The notes below the pieces were generated by a model. It worked only from the letters and a program-made list of their open reading frames with translations, searched no databases and was not told the origin of the DNA. This document shows positions 11,451 through 25,100 of a DNA stretch of 64,000 bases, in pieces; the stretch's first letter is position 1; each line of letters begins with the position of its first letter. Made by a program: the position numbers and the translations under genes. The DNA comes from Plectrocnemia conspersa (Eukaryota; Arthropoda; Insecta; Trichoptera; Polycentropodidae), in contig VTFK01000029.1 in the NCBI GenBank assembly GCA_009617715.1, positions 124,001 to 188,000 of the forward strand, given 5' to 3'.

Positions 11451-13899
11451 TCGTCGAGTACAGTAGCTCCTACAATATATTTCAAGTAAAATAATAACAT
11501 ATTAAATTTTATTTTCAATATATATATACATAAAATAGCTAAGCATATAAATATATAACAAAAAATACGATAGTCTGTATTAAAAAATAAATATTATTTA
11601 TATACCTCTCGATATATAAAATATGTTGATAAAATTTAATCTTCAATCTTTAAATATAACTAACGTTTGAACAACTCACAATAATATTTGCTAATTAAAT
11701 AGCTGATCCTTTAAAAATTATTATTATACAATAATATTTCAATTTCCATATTTTTAATATTTATATTCAGTATCAAAATAATTGTATCTTAGTATGTATT
11801 ATACTTAGAATAATATTTCATTACCCGCATGAATTTTGTTTGCCTGTGAATTTGCTATATAGTTTAGAATTATTTATTTTAAATACTTATTTAGATTGAA
11901 TTCTGACTAATCACCTTTTTACAAAAAAAAATATGACTACATATAAAATCACATTATCTGAAGAATAATCAGTGTGAGCAATATTTTTATCGCAAAATTT
12001 TATCACAGTAATATGGATTCAGTCAGGTAACAAAATATAATTTTTGTAGCAAAATTTAATAAAAACATTTTAAAGCATTTTATTTTGGAATTATTACCTT
12101 CCTCTTAATTTATTTTTCAAGATAGTAACTGCTTCATAAAGAAAAGTGCTTAATACTTATTGACACACTGTACTAGTACAGTGAGATCTTGAACTATTTT
12201 CTGTAATTTTAATCATATGCTCTAAAGTTTAGAAGCATATCTTATTGGGTAACATAGTGTAAAAAATAAATCTTATAATATCTGAATCTTGGGCAGAACC
12301 AGCTTATTAAAATACAAATTCATAGATCGTTAATCGCCTAACAATGGGATGTTTTCCTTATTGAACGAACGTCTATCAGTGACATCGGATGGCCTTCTAC
12401 TCTTATCGTTATAAACGTCACTTCTTGCTTTTTTAAATTAATTTCGTCACATTTCGCCTGTGCATATGATCATACGAAGGTTATTCGAAAAATAAAGATA
12501 ATAAGCTTAGAAAATATTTTTTTAAATTGTCCTATAATACCTTTAGAACACACCTTTATTAATTTTTTAATATATTCATTATGAACCTCAATGTAGTACC
12601 TAAGTATTCATTAAAACAGTTTGTTGATTTATTAGACACCTAAGGCGCGCAGATTTTTTGATAGCTTAATATTTTTTTAATCGTTTCATAGAGAATTATG
12701 GTTTCTCGTTGTCTTTCATTTCTCAATAAATGAGAATTCTCGGTTTTATAAATAAAAAAATATATGTAATATAAAGTTTGTGATTATAATAATAAAAAAA
12801 CAGTATATTATTATAGATATCTTTATATGATCGTTGAAGAGAACAACCATCAACAGGATGATGATTTTTCATAATAACGCGAATAATCGAAGGACCAGAA
12901 CAGATCGATCTAAAGAATTTTGGACTCCCATATTTATAATCAAATCGTTGGAAAAAAATGTCAATAACAACTGCTGCTTTACTTCATATTTCGAACAAGA
13001 TATAGATAAAAAAAAGTTCGTTGACAGATACATTTAATGGCGTAACGCTGTGTAACGCCCTCATACATTTTTGAAATCTGCAGATTCCCACGCAAAGCGT
13101 TTTTTTAATCGGTATATTTATGTGGTTTTTAGATTACCAAAACAAGATAATGCCGATTAGAGAAAATTGTAAACATTTTTTTGTAATTCAATTTAAAGCT
13201 TCCAAGAAAGTATACATATTTACAAACATCTAGCACGGACTAGCCTTTTATTATGCAGTGGAATAAAAAAATGCGACAGTTGTAAGATATTCAATGATAT
13301 ATGAAAATGCTCTATGAAAATTCTTGATAAGTCAGCAAATTTCTCAAGAAATTAAAATTTTTGATTTGCCATTTTTCTCGAGAAATTATTTAGAAAAAGC
13401 ACCAGTCAAACCCTATTGAAAGAGTTTCATCAGTTGGTATTCCACTTCATATTCTCATTTTGTGTGCTTATAACGTTATTGCCATAAACAGATACAAGCT
13501 ATGGATTAATCAGCAGCCTCTCTTTTCGCACAAAATAAATATGTATCACTGAACGAACTTCGGAATGGCAAGATTAAAAACTGTCACGGCCATTTTAAGC
13601 ACACATTTCAAGCACAAAAAAGCACAAGCGGAAAAGAGCATCGGTTGGCAACCGATTAAAAAATCAGAACTCATTTCACTTAACTTTCTAAGTATTCCTC
13701 GCAGTATTTAATAACAATGCTATTTAGTATATTCTTTATCTATCTATGTTTCATTTTTTATACAGGAAAATAAAATTATTTCACATATTCAATCAAAGAA
13801 AAAAATAAGCACATAAAAATGATATATAAAAAAACTTTACCTTAGTTCATTTAAATAGCCATTAAAGCCTATTTTTACAGCTCGTTATTTTTTTATATT
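11451..13899. other. AT-rich intergenic DNA
   Basis: No gene is seen. A perfect 18-bp palindrome, 'cactgtactagtacagtg', lies at 12166-12183. Confidence 0.5.
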
Positions 13900-14110
13900 A
13901 TAAAAAAGTCGCCCTCGCTTCGTTGGCGTATATTTTTTAATGAGTCAACTCCCGAGTAGGCCCTCGCTTACGCTGTCGTCATCTCTTCGATTGCGATACA
14001 AAAGAAAAGGATGTGGATATGTTTATCAGGTCCGCGAGACTGTGTCCGCGAGAGGCGCTGCTGTGTCAGCCCCGCCCCTCTGTGGTGGGGGATTAAAATG
14101 TAAACCCGAC
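13900..14110. promoter_or_regulatory. Candidate conserved non-coding element 4
   Basis: A compact GC-rich block ('gtccgcgagaggcgctgctg', 'agccccgcccctctgtgg') includes an Sp/KLF-like CCCCGCCCC motif. It lies about 2 kb upstream of the first tailup exon I can identify and could be a promoter-proximal element or 5' exon. No start codon with a convincing donor was found. Confidence 0.3.
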
Positions 14111-16141
14111 GCGAATATCAATGAAAAATTATAGCACAAAAAAGTGTCCAGGGAATAACAACCTTTTTATTTAGGTACTTAAATTAATTTAATTAATTAG
14201 TTGAGTAAAACTCTACTTGTTAAGCTTTGTAGCAGTAAGCGTCTAAGGAAATGGATAACTAGTGGTTTCTCATTGCTTTCTGTATTTATTTGTAGAAATT
14301 GCTATCGTTTTTAAGGTTGTAAGAAGAAGCTTCTTATATACACTGTAATTATCTGGACTTGGTTCCACTATTACTATTTTTTATCTACTTATGAAATTTA
14401 TTGCTATAATTATAAATTATTTATATTCACATATTAACATTTGCTCTCAATAGACAACCTACAAATCTAAGATAAATTATTATTACTAATTTTTATTTAA
14501 ACAATATGCAATTTATAAAATTAATAATGTTCTCAAAAAACTAAAATAAAAATTTATTTAATAGAAAACTGTATAATAAAAAATATTAATCACAATACAA
14601 TTTCTATTATTCATATATTTAAAACAATATTTTATTTTTGCAAAATGTTTTCATTAGAAACATAAATATTTTAAAAATATATTAAAGAAAAAGTGCAACA
14701 GTCATGGTTTTTCCAATTTACCATTTTTAAATTTGACTAATGCACAAATTGTAATTTTTTTTAAGAATAGTCAGTAATTTATAAATTAAATTAGATTATA
14801 TAAATAAGTTTGAAGTAGTTAAATTATTAATAAGTAACTTTTTAATATTATTTATTAAAATAATATCAACAAGTTACTTATTTATTACATACAGATTTTG
14901 TATAAAGTAATATGTGGCATATTTTATAAGCAAATCTTAATATTAAACGGTCAGTAAAACTCCTATTGAATTATCTAAAATAGTTCATTTTTTCATTACC
15001 TGCAGAGACTAATATTCGTAGGAATATGTGTGATTCCCAAAATGTACTATAAAAATATTTCATTTTATGTATATCGTACTACGTTAAAATATAAATATTC
15101 GGTTAAAATATAACTATTTAAATTTAGTTTTAAAATATAGCATTTTATATTAAAATCAGACGCTTCATAACTTTATAATTAAATTTCATATAATTATTAA
15201 CTAACTTTTTATTTAACTTAAGCTACAGACCAAACGATACAAGTTATAATATAATTATATTATAAATACTTTTTATTTTTATTAGTCTTCTCATAAAAAT
15301 AACAGTAAAAATAAGATAAAATGCTATAATAAAGTAATGTTAGTTATGATTATATATGTAAAAAATATCATACATAATTATAAGTTAATTATTTTATAGA
15401 AAGGATCAAAAACTGGGAATTATATTATTTTTCGTTATGAAGTAATTATAAAATTTTCTATTTTTATTTGTGCTCCTTTTCTTTTCACATTCACAATTTT
15501 CATTAATTCATCGGTATTATACTATTTTCAGACATTTTACAGTAGGCATATAGTGATTTTTTTGAGTTATGTGTAAGACATAAATATTATAACTAAAGCA
15601 GTGGTCTCCAAAATGGAGTAGATGAGTCGATAATTGGGGAACGACCAAAGAAAAGATGATTTTTTTCCAGAAGAATAGCATGAAATGTGCAATCAAAGCA
15701 AATTTTAACCAATAAAATAGCTTAATATTTAAATATGATCAAGAATGATTTGCAAAAGTGTCTAAGGCAGTGAATGGTGATATTGCATAATATTCATTAA
15801 TTTATCATCAAAATAAAAAGGCTATAAGATAAGACAACGTATTTTAATAAGTAGTTTATACGTATATATATTAAAACGAAAATTGCTTGAATTTGAGCTT
15901 GTTAAACTTCCAGACTTCTAGAACCAATTAATCACTTAAGTTGCAGACTTATTATATTTCTTAGCACTATTTATAAACAAATATTTTTTATACGAAGATA
16001 AAAATTAATATTTTTTATAAAATTAGCACATTTTAAATATAGTTTTTGTGGATTAGGGAGAAGTAAAATATTTATTATAAGAATTAAAAATAATTATAAT
16101 ATGTATCTTTGCAATGAACAATGTTTTTCTTTGCTTTGCAG
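14111..16141. other. AT-rich DNA before the tailup LIM1 exon
   Basis: No gene is seen. It is probably intron, because the LIM1 exon at 16142 opens with a splice acceptor. Short inverted AT motifs occur, such as 'taataagtaac' and its complement near 14830-14880. Confidence 0.5.
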
Positions 16142-19100
16142 AAAAATTGCGACTCTCATTGTGCGTCGGTTGTGGAGGCCAAATCCACGACCAGTACATC
16201 CTGAGGGTTGCTCCCGACCTGGAGTGGCACGCGGCGTGCCTCAAATGCCAAGAGTGCCGCCAGTTCTTAGACGAATCGTGTACGTGCTTCGTCAGGGACG
16301 GCAAAACCTACTGCAAAAGAGATTATACGAGGTAACGCAAAAAATTAAAAACCTAATTAAATTTCAGCACGCCATTTAAAAAATACTCTGGGCATAGAAA
16401 TTATTAATACCTAATAGAAAATGCCACAGTGGCCTTCCGTGCGATTTGATTAAAATTATTAGATTCTGATCGATCGTGTTTGGCGAAATGTTAATAATGA
16501 CACGAAGCATAATTTAACGATGAACATTTTATGCGAATCAACAATATAAAATAAGTAATTGAGCAACTTTATATACTATTTTTAAAATACATTACTGCAT
16601 AATTTTGATATTGTTAACGCCAGTTTACGGCCATCTGTGTTTTTAACCCATGAGCAGAAAACATTCGAAACAAATTGTCTCGCTCGGTTCGCTCGCGAAT
16701 CTCTATTTTATGGCTCATCCATATAATGCCTTATAAATGGGGTACATTTATAAAGTCAAAGTCTACCCTTATGCATGGCGATGGCGATTCTGTCTCTCTT
16801 TCTCCTTTATAGCTTATCGCCCAAAAGTCTCTCCCCTTTCGTCATATTTACCGCCCCTCTAGCTTTCGTACTTGCGCCAGCTATAACACAATTCGTTCAT
16901 ATTTCCTACCATTTCAAAACCAAAGGTTGTTAATTTTTTATTTTTATATTTATATACAGATATACATACTAATATATATAAATTAACGCTAAAATAGGTT
17001 GTTATTTTGGTAAGCGTTGCGTAGTATCATTTTTCAATTAGATTTATTAGCACGTCAGATACTAACGCATACGAGAATAGATCAAATTTGTAAATTTATT
17101 TTATCGTATTGTCTTAGACAGGAATTGTGTGGATTGATTTATTTATATATTTTCGCACGCGTGCTGAACGTGAAACATGTCTGTATGTTTATTGAAAAAT
17201 ACTAATAGATGATGCTTCTTCTCAAGAATTCTTTCTCAAAAAATTCTCGAAAAAAAACTTGCTTCTCGTCTCACGATAAGTACTTTTTACATGTAATTAT
17301 TAAAATATCAAAACTTAATTTTAAAACAACATAAAATTTAAATTAAAATAATAAAACAGTTTTGGGTTCGATTAAAACGAATTGTTTATGCATTAATGTA
17401 CGGTAAATATTTTCTTTGGAAAAGGATTCGTTGCAGAAGAGAGTTATTCATAAGGTGTTCACTATTTGCACCTAATCTGTTCAACAATAATGCACAAACA
17501 ATTCGTTTTATGGAACAATTATTTTATATATTGTTTATTTAAATTACACTCGTGCTAATCATACATTAAACTTTTTTCGATATTAATCATATCCAAGGGA
17601 TCGGAATTAGTGATGTATATAATTAAAATTCCGATTGATTGCCTCATATTAGGTTGTTCTAATGAGTTAAGTGCGATACAAACACATACAAAATAGTTTA
17701 TTAAAACGTATATAATATACCCAATAATTCCAGCAGAAGTCAGTTGAAAAAGTATTAAACTTGTAATCCATACCCTAGTAAGTCCACCGTGTAACTACTT
17801 CATCCTGAAAAAGTGACGATACTTTAAAAATATTTTTAATTTATCTGGTTATTTTCTTTCTATAGTACTTTCAACGTGCAACGGTTTTATCTTCTGGTTA
17901 ATATTAGACTTATTGCAGTACTTTTAATGACAATAAGGTTGTCAAATATGAATAACTATTATTTAATATGTGATATTTACATAAAGTATTTATTTAAATG
18001 GTAGGAGCAAAATGGCATTTTTAAATGATTTCTAATAAAAGTGATGTGAAAGTATATATACTTATACGTAAAAAGAAAAATGATAAACTAGATAAATACG
18101 TTCTCTATTATTGTATGCCTTAAAAGTTCATAATAATTAAACTTTAACTAAGGGAGATTCTTAAGTATTTTAATATTTATTAAAAGTAGTGTTGGTGTTA
18201 ATTATATTACTTTAAAATAAATATTAGGATAATATAGAAGATTAGACTAATACGTAGAGACATTTCACAATATTTCAATAAAATCATGAAAGATAATAAA
18301 AGTAAAACTTATTTATTTTAACGCGATATGATTAATAAGATATCCCAAAAATATAATACAATTACATACTTTTTTTGAAAAGCATATTCCTAATAATTTC
18401 TATTAAAACTATATTTTTCTATAAGCTGTCATTACACAAAAAATTATCAAAATCATCGGAAAAAGCAGAAAAAAACTAACCATTATTTTCCCATTTAGTG
18501 CCATATGGCTATTTGCTTCTACCAAAAATGGGGATGTTTCATATGCTCAACATTTGAGAAGCGCTGACTTTTGCCGCCGCTCGTCTTCGGTCCCTTTCCC
18601 TCCATCGATTTCTTTGGCCATCCTATGGTGTCGTGACCCGCCTGCTCGCACTAACGGGAGGTTCTCGGTTGCATGTAGACCCAAGCGTGGGGCTAATGTG
18701 TAATCAAGGTAAAAGCTTTTTTTTTCTCATAGCACGCGATGGCAATGGCGGACAGGGGTCGACAACATTGCAATTATTCTATGCTCGTGCGCGCGGTCTG
18801 CGTTACCGCACAAAGAGTCTGCGGTACGCGACACATGTGGTGTTTTACTTTTTTCAATTTGTATGTAAACAATGATAATACACCATCATAAGTGACATAG
18901 GAACATAATCTTATTCAATGCACATAATTTCACAGAAGCACGTTTTAAATATTTGATTACGCGTAATTTATTTAAATTTTACAATTTATATCGAGGCTAT
19001 ATTGCTGTTTAATATTGATAAATATTTATTTAAATCAGAATCTAATAATTACGTACAGAAATTGTATTCTGTCTGTTAATTTATTTTAAAATGTCTTTGC

Positions 19101-22100
19101 TTTATATTCGAGTATGATGCTATTTAATTATAAAATACATAGACTAATATAATATTTTTTTTTAATTTTAGAATATTTATAAAATAAAATAAAAACAAAT
19201 TTTTTGGACTAAGAAGGTATCGTCTGTGTCGATTCAATGTACGCTCCGCTGAATAAAAGTTCAAGTGGAAGCTCTAACCGATCAACCTTTGTGGCATGTA
19301 TACGGTCAAGAAAAATAAATTAGATCAACAAATTTCCTTGACCAATCACTGATGATTTAAGAACAGTTTTTTATCTGATATTATATTATTATAATATTTT
19401 AGCTGTTTAGTAAGTGCGTTGTCCTGAGTTGCACAAATGCAATTTCAAGTACATGCTAGCCATTTTTTAATTGTTTGAAGTTAATTATTAATTCCGTTCA
19501 CAATATATCCCGTTTTTAAATTAATTTCCCCGAAAGGAGATACATAGCTGGTCCATACTCCAATATTTATTTTATCCAAGCCCAAATATCTATGGTATAA
19601 ATACCCGAAAAACGTAGTGTAAAATCCTATATAACTGTTAGTATCTTTCTATCATGTCTAAGGGATCGCATTAGTGATTAGTATATAATTATATTTTTCC
19701 TATTACACGGATGAATATCGTGACTATTAATTTAAATCAAGCTAGGCCGAATATATTCGGTATTTAAATTATTTAATAATAAGCTTATAAATATACAAAA
19801 ATAATAATAAATAAAAAAAATCATAAAATATTAAAATTAAATTATACAAACCGGACCAGCTCCTCTTAGCTGACAATAAATAGATCAATGTGCAACAGGC
19901 ATTAGAAGTGGACGCGATCATGTTTCTCAAAGACGTTCCGAAACCCAAAACTGAATAGAAGTAGATTTTTCGGCAGCTTATACAATAGAAATGCTTAGCG
20001 CCTTCCAATTTCTAGCGTTGGGATACGAGAATCGTATCCCAACGCTCTTAAAAGAAAAAAAAATCTCGAGAACCTTATCAGTTTTACGATTTAGTTATTC
20101 GGGAAATACATATACCATATAAATCAGCTAATGTTGTTACTTAAAATGTATAAGTCGGTGGCTTGGTTCGAATCCCATATGGTCACTAGTGTTTTTTTTT
20201 AATTTCTATCGTTCTGAAAGATCAAGGTTAGATCAGAAAGATTAATATATAATTATAATACCGATCGATCATCACATATTAGGTTTTCCTTGATTTTCCT
20301 GATTTCACAAATGAATAGCGTAATGGTGAACAAAAATAAAATCAAGCTGTAACAATAGTTAATAATTAATAAAATATGTCACTACTTAATAGTTGTTGAT
20401 TGTGCTTATATCGTTGTAATGCATTAGGCTAACGCCTCTCATATTTAAATGATAGATTAATAATAAATAAATAAAATTTATGCTTTATATAACTTTATAT
20501 AAAACATTTTTACTCATTACTATTTTATAATAAAAAAATATATGACGAATATATATGAATCAAATAATAATATGAAATTAATAGATCATTATTGTGTTTA
20601 TCTTTCTAAATAATACCACCAGTACATCATCTATTGCTATTTAATCTATGGAATCCTATAGTCAATGTTTATTTAATATATTGATCCTATATATTTAAAG
20701 AATTATAGGTATACACGTCATATTTATCAATATTTATTTATATCTATGTACAGATTTTTTACACACGTTACAAAGATAACATAATATAAATAAATAACAC
20801 AAACCATAGTACGATAATAGGTAACTTATTACGGCATTTAAAATATTATATTATATTTTATAACATTGTCTATGTCAGCTGCTTTTTCTCACAGTGAAGA
20901 TGTGTTTGCTTTGCCATTTCGTTTCCGTTGTCATAGAGTAGACCCTTTCGGTCTTTGCCAACTGAGCTAACAAAGTAACCCTATATCCAAAACACGGTCC
21001 AGGGTTAAACGAACCCCGTGCGAATCAACCCCATCGTTTTTCACACATGCGTTGTTTTCGACTTTCAGATTATTTGGAACTAAGTGCGACAAATGCGGAG
21101 CCTCCTTCAGCAAAAACGACTTCGTCATGAGAGCAAAAACGAAGATATACCACATAGACTGTTTTAGATGTTGCGCATGTGCAAAACAACTCATACCTGG
21201 TAAATATAAATTATATGCATACAATATGTAATTTTATAAAATGTATCTATAATATATATATTATTGAATTAGGTGATGAATTCGCGTTAAGAGAAGGCGG
21301 CGCTTTATATTGCAAAGAAGATCACGAAGCTGGAGAAAGATCTACATCTACAGCAGCCGGTAGAGAATCTAATAACAACACTAGCTTAAGTAACAATAAT
21401 CATTCGACAGGACCCCAAGAATTGGCGTCAATGTCAGGTGAGATTTTTTTCGTAATGAACGCGGCGATGAAGATATCTTCTATGATAAAAATCGCAATCG
21501 CTATTATAGATATTATTATATATACATATATATATATATTAGTTATTGTGTACAGTCGAAAATTGCAATCTGTTCGAACACAAATAAATTGTTATCTAGA
21601 GCCACTCGAACCGAGTCGGTTCGGTTCTTTTGATGTGTCGGCCTTTCGGTTTGATTCTTTTTTATTTTGAGAAACGACAATCGCTATACAAGGCGGCACG
21701 CCATACAAAAAAGAGTGATGATCACTGATAACGAATTTCGCGTGTACCGATTCGGTGATAATAGAGCGTGTGATAGCGGCGAATGGAAGCCGGGTAAAAA
21801 TACGATTCTAATACAAAGATTTTGATTAATAATATTAAATATTCATCTAGCTAATAATACAATAAAAATGAAAAAATCATTTTCTTAAATCTTGTTTTTC
21901 ACGCTTTACGTCATATTTTTAAATTTTGCAGTCAAGTGATATAATTTTTTATTTAAAAAAATCTCACTGCGCGACTTTGTAAATATTATTTTGAGGCAGC
22001 GCCGTATGTGTTAAAAGTTACCACAATTAATTATTTATTCATCCATTTAATTATAAACTTTAGTTATCTCGTAACCATATAACAATAACAGCGAAATAAA

Positions 22101-25100
22101 GTTCTCGCAATTCTTCATTATATTTTAGAATAATATGTACATTTTTTTGTTATAAATATAACTTCTATATCGTATTACGTCTATGCAATACACCAATAAT
22201 AACTATTATAAAATGGAATGAAATTAAAAATATATGCAGCAAATAATACTTGAGATACATATACATTAAATAATTTTATTTTTATTTTAACAACATAAAA
22301 CCGAGAATAGCTATTTATTTATATGTTTAAAAAATGAGAAACTTAAAAAAAACCAATGATAAGCTTTTGCCAAATAATCCATTAAAAAATAAAACTATCG
22401 TATATAGACAAATATAATTAACATGTATGTTTTATATATATATGGTGCAAATAATATTCTAGATACCAAATTAAATGATATTATATTATTTCAATATTAA
22501 TAATACATAACTGAGAACCTTTTTGCTATATTTTTAATTTAGACAAACTATAAAGAAATTATTTGAAAACAGTTTAATTAGTCTAAATACATATTGATAT
22601 TGTAGAAATTAAAAAATGTACGATTTTTTTTTTGATGCTTTTCGACAAATACTCCATAAAAAATACAACTATTGTTTATAAGGACGGAACAGCGTAATCC
22701 GTAACGTCTTAGGCTAATAACTCTGAGGTTCCGGGTTCAAGTCCCGGCAGCGGCACTCGAATTTTTATTTATAAAATGTGCTATTATTAAAAAACCGGCC
22801 CCGGGCTGCAGTGACATAAATTAATTTTATTAATTTGTAATCAATAATATAAATGTCAGAAATTCCCAGACTTTTAGTCTGGTAGATAATGTAGGTATTC
22901 ATTATGTCCGATTGACTTACTCAGTTGGTACAGATTTGCCCGTTGTAACGCATTGGGCTTACGCCTGTCATGTTACAACGGAAGATTTACTCAAAATAAA
23001 TAAATATAAATTAAAGCAGTCAAATGTAATAAACACGTATTTTTTATATGTATGAGGCAAATAATATTCTAAATACTAAATTAAATAATCTTATTTTAAT
23101 TTTAACAACACATAGCCAAGAATAGCTTTTTATTCATATTTTTTATTTAGAAAAACTTTAAATAAATTATTTTAAAAAAATTGTGCAAAAACATATAGAT
23201 ATTAAAGAAATAAAAAAAACTTCAAGATCAATATAACAAAGCTTGTCACATTAAAGCTTTTACTAAATAATAATAAGAACAACTATTTATTTATATTTTA
23301 AATCTAGACAAACCTTTAAGGTATTATTTTAGTTTAGTTGAAAAACTTTAGGTAGTCTAAAGACAGTACTAAAAAAATCAATATCAATGATAACAGTTTT
23401 ACTTTTATTTTTTACGAAGCAATGAGCTAATTTTTAAAATGTGAGTTATTTTGTGAACTTTTACTATTTTGGAAACATTTTTATCGTTTCACATTTTGGC
23501 TAACACAATTATTAACATTTTAACTCACAGATAAAACCGCGAAGATAATTGTTTTGAAGCGCCACGTATGTTTTTGATATGTTACTTATTTTTATTTGTT
23601 ACTATACAATTCATAAATTTGTTCACGCAGTGCAAAAATATAGATGCTTCATTTATCAATCGCAAAGATTTATTTAGCTATGCAGCACCAAAATTTAAGA
23701 TTTTGGTTAAAATGCGAGAGACTGATAATTATTAACCATTTTGTGATTTGTCTGGCAATGAATCAATACACAAAAATGTTCTCACTAAAACATGTGCTAT
23801 AAAAAACATAGACCATATTTTTAATCTAAAGACTTTGTAATTATTTGTAAGCAAAATCATCCCGCTCTTAGATTTGTTTTTGTAAGAAAAAATGAGATTA
23901 AAAATCGCTTTTTTTAATTTAGAGTCTATTATTAAAACAATTAATGGTTTACTGTAAGCTATAATATCTTATTTCTGCTTTGTATAGTCTGAATTTCAAC
24001 AAAACTGAACATTAAAAATTATATGTCCACATTAAATAAAAATTTTACTGTTCTAATGGAGGCGCAGTAATTGCCTCGAATAATTATATTAAAAAATATA
24101 TATCTATATATTTTATTTTCAATCGTTAAAAAATACGCTCCCATAAAATCAAGCTTTAATAGTTGCTTTTATAAAAGCATAATTATAAATATTTTAGACC
24201 TTTTAATCATATTTTATTACTTAATTAAATAATCAAAAAATATCGATTGTCTTGAAAATTACTTTAAAATACAACACTTCTTTTTTTTTCTATTTTAGGC
24301 ATGGCGAACCTTTGATCAATATACTATTAATAAAAAAAAGATAGAAAAATAAATATTAATAATTTTTTTTAAAAAAATTGTCGTTTATCTTAAAAATTCC
24401 CTTCTAGAAAATTACAACACTGTAAAACTTTTAATTCTATAGAATTCCATCAGAAAGGAAAGTATATAGGCGATCAATATAAGTTTAAAATAAATTATAT
24501 TATAATTTTAATCTCACTTCTTTTCTAAAACATTTTTTCGTCATTATAGTATCTGGAAGTCCTAAAATAAACATTCTATACTTTAATCTTGCAAATTGAA
24601 AATGCGAATTGAGGCCGAGCGGGGTTGGAAAAGGCGACGTGAAAAATTGTCGCTCGGCGACATTGCTACACGAACTTGTTGACCAAATAGCCATTGCAAA
24701 TATTTGTCACTTAGGCGATTGCTCCTCCCGCGAGCGTGCAAACAGTAATGAGATACTGAACGAACCGTTCGATTGGTTGACGAGTGCAGAGACGGATTTT
24801 CGCAACAAATGCATCAGGCGCCAGAGTGAGAGACCTTCGCTTTGGTTTTGGTTGAGAAAAAAAATTAGCACTATCACGCTTTACGTGACTGCCATTGAGA
24901 TTAGTTGAAAACTTTTGCAAATTTAAATATGCGTCATCGGAAAAAAAATGAGTCAGGGCCGAGTGTTTTTATTGCGACTTTTCCTATATGAAGGTACTCG
25001 GAGTTTCCAATTAGGATTGATAATGTTGCGCTGAGCTAATCTCACCTCTCCTTTGTGCCTCTCAATTCTGAATTATACATTTAGTTGCATAATTGGAAGC

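Noticed and set aside
19769..20008. Minus-strand 79-codon frame, possibly the end of a LINE
   Set aside because: I could not match it to a reverse transcriptase or other retro-element domain, and the C-terminal half is low-complexity.
22690..22760. tRNA-like sequence with good B box
   Set aside because: It is the head of a SINE (copy D). A full cloverleaf and 3' acceptor pairing are not visible, and related heads occur in the other SINE copies.
24609..24920. Overlapping open frames on both strands
   Set aside because: Opposite-strand frames in a GC-richer island are a composition effect, with no protein resemblance.
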